24,692 nucleotides of DNA, from positions 1 to 24,692 of the IMG/VR virus record IMGVR_UViG_3300007346_005714. One strand, given 5' to 3'. How positions within the stretch are numbered: position 1 is the stretch's first letter; the number at the start of each line of letters is the position of its first letter. The DNA comes from a virus. Below, in pieces: positions 1 to 6,180 of the stretch. The notes beneath the pieces are model-generated. The model did no database searches. It worked only from the letters and a program-made list of their open reading frames with translations, and was not told where the DNA came from. The position numbers were made by a program, and so were the translations under genes.

Positions 1-1671
1 CCAACACGTTTGGCTGCGTTCTATGATTATGAGAGTATGGAATATACTCCTGAGATATCTGCGGCGTTGGATATCTATTCTGAGGAATCTACAACGGCAA
101 ACGAAGATGGTTACATCCTACAAATTTATTCTGAGAGTAATCGTATTAAGTCGGTATTGGCTGACCTATTCAACAACAGATTGGATATTGACACCAACTT
201 ACCGATGTGGACAAGAAACACCTGTAAGTATGGTGATAACTTCGTATACCTGAAGTTAGACCCTGATAAGGGTGTAATGGGTGGTGTTCAAATGCCGAAC
301 ATTGAAATCGAAAGATTGGAGAGAGGTATGAAGAGTGGTTCTCACAATCAATACAGTTTATCTCACGATGGTGAACAAACTGAGGCGATGAAGTTCACGT
401 GGAAAAACAAAGACATGGAGTTCAATACTTGGGAGATTGCTCACTTTAGATTATTGGGTGATGACAGAAAACTTCCTTACGGAACGTCTATGTTGGAGAA
501 AGCCAGAAGAATTTGGAAACAACTTATTCTTTCTGAAGATGCGATGTTAATCTATAGAACATCGAGAGCACCTGAGAGAAGGGTGTTTAAAGTATTCGTC
601 GGTAACATGGACGACAAAGATGTTGAACCGTATGTACAGCGAGTCGCCAATAAGTTCAAACGTGACCAGGTCGCAGACCCAGCAACGGGTAATGTCGACC
701 TACGTATGAACCAAATGGCCGTTGACCAAGATTACTTTATTCCTGTTCGTGACCCTAACGCTCCGAACCCTATTGATACTTTACCAGGTGCACAGAACCT
801 GTCAGAGATTGCGGATATTGAATACATCCAAAAGAAACTATTGACAGCACTTCGTGTTCCTAAGGCATTCTTAGGTTTTGAGGAGGTTACTGGTGAAGGT
901 AAGAACTTGGCATTACAGGATATTCGTTTTGCAAGAACTATCAACAGAATTCAAAGGTCGATGATTCAGGAATTGAATAAGATTGCAATCATCCACTTAT
1001 ATATCTTAGGTTTTGAGGACGAATTGAATAACTTTACATTAGGATTGACTAACCCATCAACTCAAGCTGACCTTCTTAAGGTAGAACAATGGCAACAGAA
1101 AATTCAGTTGTATAGAGATGCGGTATCTGACCCAGGTAATGGTATTCAACCAGTATCGTCATCATGGGCTAAGAAACACATTCTTGGATTCTCTGATGAA
1201 GAGATTAAATTGGATATCCAACAACAACGTATTGAGAAAGCTGTTGGTGCTGAACTTGAGAAAACTGCTGAGGTTATCATTCACACAGGTCTGTTTGACA
1301 ATATTGACAAACTATACGGTGAGAAAGGTAAGGCTGCAGAAGGTGAAGCAGGAAGTGAAGAAGGTGGAGACGACTTTGGAGGTGGCTCTGACTTTGGAAG
1401 TGACTTCGGTGGAGGTTCTGACTTTGGTGGTGGTGCAGACTTAGGTGGTGACCTTGGAGGTGACTTAGGTGCTGAGACGGCAGGTGAAACTGAGGTCGGT
1501 GCAGGTGCCGGTGGAGAGATTACTCCTGAATCGTTGGTTAAGAACAAAGACTTAGATTTAATCTTAGAAGATAGTTCATTATTTGGTAACGACACGACAA
1601 TAGATTTGTCAAAAGGTCGTCAGTCTTTAGGTGAGATTGAGAAAAAACTGAATGACTTACTAGATTCGTAA
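1..1671 (+). CDS. 20: Portal vertex protein, T4 gp20-like (5' partial)
   Basis: This forms the dodecameric ring at the head vertex through which DNA is packaged and to which the neck attaches. The reading frame is open to base 1, so the gene starts upstream; the TTG at 10 is only the first possible codon in the window. Family-like stretches are YTPEISAALDIYSEES near the start, NTCKYGDNFVYLKLD, the RIWKQLILSEDAMLIYRTSRAPERRVF stem region (shown here as RIWKQLILSEDAM and IYRTSRAPERRVF), VPKAFLGFEE and NLALQDIRFARTI. About 60 N-terminal residues appear to be missing compared with T4 gp20. The C-terminus carries an unusual Gly/Asp/Phe-rich low-complexity stretch encoded at about 1360-1520, followed by a short helical tail. 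It heads the head-gene order portal, protease, scaffold, capsid. Identity rests on sequence resemblance and gene order; both agree. Confidence 0.93.
   Translation, partial: PTRLAAFYDYESMEYTPEISAALDIYSEESTTANEDGYILQIYSESNRIKSVLADLFNNRLDIDTNLPMWTRNTCKYGDNFVYLKLDPDKGVMGGVQMPNIEIERLERGMKSGSHNQYSLSHDGEQTEAMKFTWKNKDMEFNTWEIAHFRLLGDDRKLPYGTSMLEKARRIWKQLILSEDAMLIYRTSRAPERRVFKVFVGNMDDKDVEPYVQRVANKFKRDQVADPATGNVDLRMNQMAVDQDYFIPVRDPNAPNPIDTLPGAQNLSEIADIEYIQKKLLTALRVPKAFLGFEEVTGEGKNLALQDIRFARTINRIQRSMIQELNKIAIIHLYILGFEDELNNFTLGLTNPSTQADLLKVEQWQQKIQLYRDAVSDPGNGIQPVSSSWAKKHILGFSDEEIKLDIQQQRIEKAVGAELEKTAEVIIHTGLFDNIDKLYGEKGKAAEGEAGSEEGGDDFGGGSDFGSDFGGGSDFGGGADLGGDLGGDLGAETAGETEVGAGAGGEITPESLVKNKDLDLILEDSSLFGNDTTIDLSKGRQSLGEIEKKLNDLLDS
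1360..1520 (+). repeat. Low-complexity Gly/Asp/Phe repeat in the portal C-terminus
   Basis: Imperfect tandem units encode GGGSDFG, GSDFGGG, GGADLGG and GGDLGGDLG. The DNA shows degenerate ggtgga/gacttt repeats. The stretch is acidic and glycine-rich, so it is probably a flexible linker on the portal rather than a folded domain. Confidence 0.75.
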
Positions 1672-1679
1672 TATTTATT
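1671..1679 (+). promoter_or_regulatory. R-TATTTAT-W element before the 1693 gene
   Basis: Sequence ATATTTATT, overlapping the portal stop codon and ending 13 bases before the ATG at 1693. It is one of eight sense-oriented copies in the window. A late promoter -10 element is inferred, not shown. Confidence 0.45.
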
Positions 1680-1692
1680 AAAAAAAAGAAAA

Positions 1693-2421
1693 ATGAATAA
1701 GATTGGTATTTTAAAGTCAAAAATTGAAAATAGTCTTACTAAAGCATACGGTAAGGATACGTTCAAACCAATGATGAAAAACTTCAAAGAAAAGGTTTTG
1801 AATAAAAAATCTTTGGCCGAAGCGTTCTACATTTACGACCAATTGTCAACACCAAAAGGTATGGATATGGACATCGCTCCTGATTACATCATGGAGTCAT
1901 TCAACGAGTTACAAATCATTATTAAGAAAAATCAAAAAGATATCCAAGAGTTATCTGATTGGGTAGATACGTTATTAGGCGAATCTACAGACGAATATTC
2001 AAATATTGATAAGGTATTATATAACAAAGGAATGAAAAATTTGGAGACCGTTTTGGAGTCAAAAAAAGAGATTAAAAAATTAATCACTTCTCCAAAAATT
2101 GAGAAACAAATTTCTGAATCTACAAACATTCCATTATCGTCAATGTTGAAGATTGCAACCAATACATTTAACAAAGAATACGGTAGTATTTCGGAATCAG
2201 AAAAAATGGAGTTACAGTCATTACTTTCTTTAAGTAAAAAAGATATTGAAAGTGAAATGACTTCTTTAAGAGAATCAGTAATTGAAAAGTTAAAAAATAC
2301 TACAAACTCTGAGGATATGGAACTTAGTGATAAAGTTCAACAAACCATTCAAAAGATTAAAGAGAGTCCAAACGACTTAGTAAACTTATATAAGTTAAAA
2401 CAACTTAACGAGGGATTATAA
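1693..2421 (+). CDS. Unknown helical protein between portal and bS21 genes
   Basis: A 242-residue, highly charged (Lys/Glu-rich), almost entirely helical protein without Cys, membrane segment or signal peptide. I do not recognise a family. In T4 the genes between portal and protease (67 and 68) encode small prohead core components, so a role in the prohead core is a reasonable inference from position and composition. The C-terminus KLKQLNEGL contains an L-N-E/G sequence that fits the gp21 protease site pattern. The start is the ATG after an A-rich leader with no Shine-Dalgarno sequence, 21 bases after the portal stop. A strong bidirectional hairpin follows the stop codon. Confidence 0.85.
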   Translation: MNKIGILKSKIENSLTKAYGKDTFKPMMKNFKEKVLNKKSLAEAFYIYDQLSTPKGMDMDIAPDYIMESFNELQIIIKKNQKDIQELSDWVDTLLGESTDEYSNIDKVLYNKGMKNLETVLESKKEIKKLITSPKIEKQISESTNIPLSSMLKIATNTFNKEYGSISESEKMELQSLLSLSKKDIESEMTSLRESVIEKLKNTTNSEDMELSDKVQQTIQKIKESPNDLVNLYKLKQLNEGL

Positions 2422-2424
2422 AAT

Positions 2425-2461
2425 TAAAAAAGGGTTTAGTCTTCTAAACCCTTTCTTTTTT
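2425..2461. terminator. Bidirectional terminator between convergent genes
   Basis: An 11-bp perfect stem, AAAGGGTTTAG with CTAAACCCTTT, closed by the tetraloop TCTT, has A-rich and T-rich flanks on both sides, so it can end transcription from either strand. The stem overlaps the last codons of the bS21 gene (about R58 to D63 and the stop). Confidence 0.88.
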
Positions 2462-2627
2462 CTACATATTTGGCTTTTGCCATCTTCTTTCTTTTTTTCT
2501 GTGACGGCTTTTCATATTCACGACCTTCCTTTAAGTCCACCAACTGTTTTGTTTGAATGACCTTATAACGATACCTCTTTAGGGCTCGGTCGATATTTTC
2601 ACCTTTGTTTACTTTTACTATTAACAT
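2436..2627 (-). CDS. rpsU: Ribosomal protein bS21 (phage-encoded)
   Basis: This is a small-subunit ribosomal protein, 63 residues, full length for the family. The N-terminus LIVKVNKGENIDRALKRY matches the bacterial S21 pattern (hydrophobic strand, GENID/E, ALKR/K-Y/F), followed by YEKPSQKKRKK and KAKYVEKRK, the basic helical tail. The spacing and wording are closest to Bacteroidetes bS21. In Flavobacterium ribosomes bS21 helps hide the anti-Shine-Dalgarno end of 16S rRNA; the Tyr I recall as important there (Tyr54) is also residue 54 here. The protein is expected to join host ribosomes during infection. No Shine-Dalgarno sequence precedes its ATG, unlike the host rpsU genes of this group as I know them. 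It stands alone, reversed within the head module, and is preceded by the R-TATTTAT-W element. Confidence 0.9.
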   Translation of the reverse strand: MLIVKVNKGENIDRALKRYRYKVIQTKQLVDLKEGREYEKPSQKKRKKMAKAKYVEKRKGLED

Positions 2628-2643
2628 ATATTACTTCAATATA

Positions 2644-2652
2644 AATAAATAT
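2644..2652 (-). promoter_or_regulatory. R-TATTTAT-W element before the bS21 gene
   Basis: On the minus strand it reads ATATTTATT, ending 16 bases before the bS21 ATG. A second overlapping TATTTAT lies directly after it. Same element as at 1671, and in sense orientation. Confidence 0.45.
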
Positions 2653-2668
2653 CTCTAAAAAATCAAAT

Positions 2669-2697
2669 TTGACACACAAGGAGTTATTTGCTATTAT
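2669..2697 (+). promoter_or_regulatory. Sigma70-like promoter for the 2733 gene
   Basis: TTGACA at 2669-2674, a 17-base spacer, and TATTAT at 2692-2697, a near-consensus housekeeping promoter. Its expected start is near 2704, about 30 bases before the ATG. It also has the TTG box of Bacteroidetes promoters but only a weak match to TAnnTTTG. It lies in the divergent gap between the bS21 gene and the 2733 gene, and suggests host-polymerase transcription early in infection. Confidence 0.5.
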
Positions 2698-2732
2698 TAA
2701 CAGTAAATAAACGAAGTATATGAAAACAATGT

Positions 2733-3170
2733 ATGAAAAAAGGGAAGACTTCAAAATTAGACATTTTTAAAAACGCAAAATGTAATTACGGGACAGTAGA
2801 TTCCCAAGAATTTAAATCACTTTATATCTCCATTCAATCGTGGGTCCAACCAAAAAAAGAAGCCACAAACTGGGACCGTGTAACGGGGAATATGTGTAGA
2901 GAAATAAAACACAATTTATTGGAGTCAGTAGACCCATTAACGTTCGAACAAAAAAATATTGTAGACTTAGATTTACGAAGTAGTGGAATTCAGTTGGGAA
3001 AGAGAAGTTTTATGAATTTAGAAATTACACTATTCATTAAAAATCCTGTAGATTTTAAATCACCAATATTAAGACAAAAAATTAAAGATATTTGTAAGTC
3101 AGTTTATAATGACGAACTGATGAATTCAGAGTATTTTACCTTCTACAAAACAAAATCGGTGAAAGTTTAA
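2733..3170 (+). CDS. Unknown 145-residue phage protein
   Basis: I do not recognise the family. The protein is compact and mixed alpha/beta with a basic N-terminus (MKKGKTSKLDIFKNAKCNYG), two Cys in the N-terminal half (the second in NMCREIKHNL), a DLRSSGIQLGKRSFMNLEI strand region and a C-terminal helical part with a third Cys (KDICKSVYND). It has no membrane segment. The start is the ATG at 2733; upstream ATGs at 2720 and 2729 are in another frame and give only a 16-codon ORF. It is the one gene in the head module with a sigma70-like promoter instead of the R-TATTTAT-W element, so it may be expressed earlier than its neighbours. The function is unknown. Confidence 0.8.
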   Translation: MKKGKTSKLDIFKNAKCNYGTVDSQEFKSLYISIQSWVQPKKEATNWDRVTGNMCREIKHNLLESVDPLTFEQKNIVDLDLRSSGIQLGKRSFMNLEITLFIKNPVDFKSPILRQKIKDICKSVYNDELMNSEYFTFYKTKSVKV

Positions 3171-3178
3171 TATTTATA
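3170..3178 (+). promoter_or_regulatory. R-TATTTAT-W element before the 3193 gene
   Basis: ATATTTATA starts on the last base of the preceding stop codon and ends 14 bases before the GTG at 3193. Its position supports the GTG start. Confidence 0.45.
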
Positions 3179-3192
3179 TTAAAACTTAATCG

Positions 3193-3588
3193 GTGAAAAT
3201 CACAATTACAGAATCACAATTAAAAAGATTAAAAAAGGTTATCAATGAGGCTAATACCGTCATTGATGACCTTAATAATCGTATTGACCCCGCCCAATTT
3301 ATATTTGAAAAGGAATTTACCACTGTGACTTTTAACAAAGTAATGTTGGAAGGAGATATTGAAGATGGGTTAAGTGTTTTGGTATCCATAGACAAGGTTT
3401 TATACGAATACTATGGTGAGAAAGACGTGACAGAATTTGCAAACATATGGGCAATAAAAGACATTTATACAGGTGATGATTTACCGTTAGGTACAGATAT
3501 ATCTATTCATGTTGCAAATATTATGAATAAAAAATATACAAAGTATCTCGGAGTTAATATTACTGAGTGGGATATCATTATAGAATAA
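3193..3588 (+). CDS. Unknown protein with ITESQL-type N-terminal tag
   Basis: 131 residues, GTG start. The first 20 residues read (V/M)KITITESQLKRLKKVINEA: a short strand, an amphipathic basic helix, then I17-N18-E19/A20, which fits the cleavage pattern of T4 gp21-type prohead proteases and is identical to the I-N-E/A site in the capsid protein of this window. A similar tag begins the 10365-10622 gene. The rest (about 110 residues) is an acidic alpha/beta domain with many Ile/Val strands and no Cys that I do not recognise. Inference: a head-internal protein targeted to the prohead by the tag and trimmed by the protease encoded next door. T4 internal proteins use a shorter tag of the same logic. 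There is no nearby ATG in frame, so GTG is preferred. Confidence 0.8.
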   Translation: MKITITESQLKRLKKVINEANTVIDDLNNRIDPAQFIFEKEFTTVTFNKVMLEGDIEDGLSVLVSIDKVLYEYYGEKDVTEFANIWAIKDIYTGDDLPLGTDISIHVANIMNKKYTKYLGVNITEWDIIIE

Positions 3589-3601
3589 TCTCCATTTAAG
3601 A

Positions 3602-3610
3602 GTATTTATA
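3602..3610 (+). promoter_or_regulatory. R-TATTTAT-W element before the prohead protease gene
   Basis: GTATTTATA ends 16 bases before the ATG at 3627, in the 38-base gap after the 3193 gene. Sense orientation. Confidence 0.45.
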
Positions 3611-3626
3611 ATAAAGAATTATTACT

Positions 3627-4346
3627 ATGAGAGTTTTAGGACCACAAGATACAGGTAAGGGCATTTTAATAGAATGGGACGCAGGATTTATCGACCCAAA
3701 AGAAAGAAGGAATGCTGAAGTGATTAAAGAGTCTTATGGACAGTTGGACCATTCAAAGCCGTTTGAGTTCTATGCCGTCCTACAAAAATACGACACCCCA
3801 AACAGAAACGGTCGTGTATATCCTGAAAAGATTTTACGTAGAGAAGCCGACAGATATCAAGGAGCAATCAAAAAAGGATTGTCCATATCTGAACTTAATC
3901 ACCCTGAATCATCATTGATTGATTTGGACCGTGTGTCTCACCTTATCACAGATATGTGGTGGGAAGGTAATACATTGATGGGTAAGATTAAACTTCTAAC
4001 CTCACCAGGTTTCCATAAGGAAGGTGTTGTTTCATGTCCAGGTGACCAAGCGGCAAACCTTATGAGACAAGGTGTGACTATGGGGGTATCTTCTCGTGGT
4101 GTGGGTTCTTTAGCTAAAAAGGGTGAAAGAAACGAAGTTCAAGAAGATTTTGAACTTATTTGTTTTGACTTGGTATCATCACCATCTACACCAGGTGCGT
4201 ATCTTTTCTTGAACAAAGACGACAAAATGAAGTATGACGAAAACTTGGAAGAGGAAAAAAGACCACAAAATGAACCACGTTTAGATGGTGGTATGGGTGC
4301 ATCTATTGACTTAATGAAAAGATTGTCCGATTATTTAGGGTATTAA
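3627..4346 (+). CDS. 21: Prohead core protease, T4 gp21-like
   Basis: This is the serine protease of the prohead core. It cuts scaffold, capsid and internal proteins after (I/L)-x-E during head maturation and then digests itself. Family hallmarks are YDTPNRNGRVYP (55-66), the catalytic His in ELNHPE (H92), the catalytic Ser in GVSSRG (S155 or S156), and FDLVSSPSTPGA (180-191). At 239 residues the length is close to T4 gp21 (212). The C-terminal 40 residues, after LNKDD, are charged and probably a removable tail. It lies upstream of the scaffold and capsid genes, as in T4. The ATG is preceded by the R-TATTTAT-W element and an A-rich leader. Confidence 0.95.
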   Translation: MRVLGPQDTGKGILIEWDAGFIDPKERRNAEVIKESYGQLDHSKPFEFYAVLQKYDTPNRNGRVYPEKILRREADRYQGAIKKGLSISELNHPESSLIDLDRVSHLITDMWWEGNTLMGKIKLLTSPGFHKEGVVSCPGDQAANLMRQGVTMGVSSRGVGSLAKKGERNEVQEDFELICFDLVSSPSTPGAYLFLNKDDKMKYDENLEEEKRPQNEPRLDGGMGASIDLMKRLSDYLGY

Positions 4347-4366
4347 AAACTAAATAAGTGTCAATT

Positions 4367-4576
4367 ATGGAAGAAAAGTATTTCGTTGCGAAAATCAGTT
4401 ATGACCTCCCTGATGAAAATTCAGGTAAAATCAAAAAAGTCAGAGAAGAGAAACTCGTTAAGGGTATCAACGTTACTGATGTTGAAGCCAAAGTAACCAA
4501 AAATTTCGAGGGCTTTCCACACGATTGGAGAATCACTGCGTGTGTTGAAAGTAAAATCGATGAGGTGTTTGAGTAA
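4367..4576 (+). CDS. DUF4494-like small protein
   Basis: 69 residues from the ATG at 4367; an in-frame GTG at 4358 would add three residues (MSI). The pattern YFVAKISYDLPDENSGKIKK, then KLVKGINVTDVEAKV, then a final ESKIDEVF matches what I recall of the DUF4494 family of small Bacteroidetes proteins (a Y-V-K strand, KKVTE..LVDA.SFTEAEA, and a C-terminal ...K..E.F). The function of that family is unknown. It is predicted to be a single small alpha/beta domain in the cytoplasm. It starts 20 bases after the protease gene, with no own promoter-like element, and a strong terminator follows, so it is probably the last gene of the protease transcript. The family call is moderate. Confidence 0.7.
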   Translation: MEEKYFVAKISYDLPDENSGKIKKVREEKLVKGINVTDVEAKVTKNFEGFPHDWRITACVESKIDEVFE

Positions 4577-4600
4577 AAAATCTTAATCTTATTAACTGTA

Positions 4601-4627
4601 AAAATCGGGCTAAAACCCGATTTTTTT
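4601..4627 (+). terminator. Rho-independent terminator after the DUF4494-like gene
   Basis: A nine-base perfect stem AAAATCGGG/CCCGATTTT with loop CTAAAA is followed by a T-tract to 4627. It separates the protease transcript from the scaffold-capsid transcript. Confidence 0.9.
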
Positions 4628-4669
4628 ATGCTCTTATATATAATAAAATAAATTTTTTATGTTTTCGCA

Positions 4670-4678
4670 ATATTTATA
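4670..4678 (+). promoter_or_regulatory. R-TATTTAT-W element before the scaffold gene
   Basis: ATATTTATA lies 31 bases before the ATG at 4710 and 43 bases after the terminator, the expected place for a promoter of the scaffold-capsid unit. This is the best single argument for the element being a promoter. Confidence 0.5.
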
Positions 4679-4709
4679 GAGAAAATAAACTCTTGCGCAA
4701 AAAATTATA

Positions 4710-6155
4710 ATGAGCGAAAACAAAAAATCATTAGTTGAAGAGGCACTATTACAAATGAAAAATTTGGAAGAAGCCGTTACTCAAAACGCAAAAGGAATAC
4801 TTGCTTCTACTATGAAGGAAGAAATCAGCGAATTAGTAAAGGAATCTCTGTCTGAGGAGGATGTTGAGATTGAAGACGTGGCAATGGAAGAAGGTTCAGA
4901 AGTAGAAGAAGGTTCATACAAAATGGACGAACAAGAAATGGGACTTGACATTGACGACGAAGAAGAGGATATGGACATGGATATGGACATGGACTCTGAT
5001 GAAGAATCAGAAGACGAAATGGAAGACGAAGGTGAAGAAGTTGACATGGCTGACATGTTAATGATGGACTTACCTGGTGATGACATGGAAGTCGATGATG
5101 AAGAAGAAGTTTTACTTCCTTTGGATTTAACTGATGCATCTGACGAGGAAATCTTAAAGGTTTTCAAGGCTATGGGTGAAGAGGACGGAATCATTGTTAA
5201 ACAAGACGGTGATGAAATTACACTTAAAGATGATGAGGCTGACGTTGAATACCAAATCCAAATGGAATCTGAAGAAGAGAAAGACCATGATATCGATGCT
5301 GTTCGTGACGACTTAGACCAAATTGCAAAATTGGCGAAAGACGCTGGTGAAGATGCTGAAGATATGAAAGAAGGTGAAGACTTGGAAATGGATATGGACG
5401 AGATTGTTTACGAAATTGAAATGGACGAAGAGGACATGGAAGAAGGTGAATACTCAGAAATGGATGAGGAAGTAGAAGAAGGTCAAGGTTACAATGACAA
5501 AGAGGACGAACATCTTGGTGATGAGGACGGTAAGGAATCATCTAAAGATATGTCAATGAAAGGAAGAAGAGATGTAGCTGCAGCTGACGAGAAAAGACAC
5601 GGCGACCGTAAATACTCAGCAGTTGGAACTATGGATAAAGAAGAATCTAAAGAAGGTATGGTAAGAAGTCACGCTGCTGGTCAGAAAGCTTCATCAGACA
5701 AATCTAAAGGTCTTCCGAAACCACACTCTATTCCAAACAGAGCACATTACAACGAATCTTTGGAAAAAGAAGTTCAACAACTTAGAGAAAAGAATGAAGA
5801 GTACCGTAAGGCACTTAACATCTTTAAAGATAAGTTGAATGAAGTTGCTGTGTTTAACTCAAACTTGGCTTACGCAACTCGTTTGTTCACGGAAAACACC
5901 ACGACCAAACAAGAAAAAATCAACATTCTTAGAAGATTCGACTCAGTTGAAACTTTGAAAGAATCTAAGGCTTTGTATAAGACTTTGAAAGAAGAATACG
6001 ATGGTATGGAAGCTAAGAAACTAACTGAATCAGTTTCAGATAAGGTTTCTAAGACTCCATCTAAAGGTTCATCTACAAACCTTATCGAGTCTAAGACATA
6101 TGAGAATCCACAATTCCTGAGAATGAAGGATTTAATGTCTAAAGTAATTAAATAA
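4710..6155 (+). CDS. 22: Prohead core scaffold protein, T4 gp22-like
   Basis: This is the internal scaffold on which the capsid assembles, later degraded by the prohead protease. It has 481 residues against 269 in T4. The N-terminal helix (1-50) leads into an extremely acidic, Met-rich region of about 200 residues, including DMDMDMDMD encoded by two perfect copies of a 12-base unit at 4968-4991. Residues near 140-180 (LDLTDASDEEILKVFKAMG, DGDEITLKD) may form a small folded domain. A lysine-rich linker follows, then a coiled-coil C-terminus with SLEKEVQQLREKNEEYRKAL and NLAYATRLFTEN, typical of gp22 relatives. Many L-x-E and I-x-E sites (for example NLEEA, NLIES) fit destruction by the protease. 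Position directly before the capsid gene supports the call. Confidence 0.9.
   Translation: MSENKKSLVEEALLQMKNLEEAVTQNAKGILASTMKEEISELVKESLSEEDVEIEDVAMEEGSEVEEGSYKMDEQEMGLDIDDEEEDMDMDMDMDSDEESEDEMEDEGEEVDMADMLMMDLPGDDMEVDDEEEVLLPLDLTDASDEEILKVFKAMGEEDGIIVKQDGDEITLKDDEADVEYQIQMESEEEKDHDIDAVRDDLDQIAKLAKDAGEDAEDMKEGEDLEMDMDEIVYEIEMDEEDMEEGEYSEMDEEVEEGQGYNDKEDEHLGDEDGKESSKDMSMKGRRDVAAADEKRHGDRKYSAVGTMDKEESKEGMVRSHAAGQKASSDKSKGLPKPHSIPNRAHYNESLEKEVQQLREKNEEYRKALNIFKDKLNEVAVFNSNLAYATRLFTENTTTKQEKINILRRFDSVETLKESKALYKTLKEEYDGMEAKKLTESVSDKVSKTPSKGSSTNLIESKTYENPQFLRMKDLMSKVIK
4968..4991 (+). repeat. 12-base tandem duplication in the scaffold gene
   Basis: GATATGGACATG occurs twice in perfect tandem, encoding DMDMDMDM. 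Strand slippage could expand or contract it without frameshift. Confidence 0.8.
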
Positions 6156-6180
6156 ATAAAATCCTTAAAAAAATATTAAA

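Noticed and set aside
1281-1595. Minus-strand Pro/Ser-rich ORF opposite the portal C-terminus
   Set aside because: It mirrors the Gly/Asp repeat of the portal and has no start context or neighbours.
4781-5194. Long minus-strand ORF (137 codons) inside the scaffold gene
   Set aside because: It is the reverse of GAT/GAA-rich coding sequence and yields an Ser-rich, low-complexity protein. The + strand gene explains the stretch fully.
6152-6158. ATAAATA before the capsid gene as a T4-type late promoter
   Set aside because: It is formed by the AAATAA stop region of the scaffold gene and lacks the T of TATAAATA; only one forward copy exists in the window, against eight of the other orientation.
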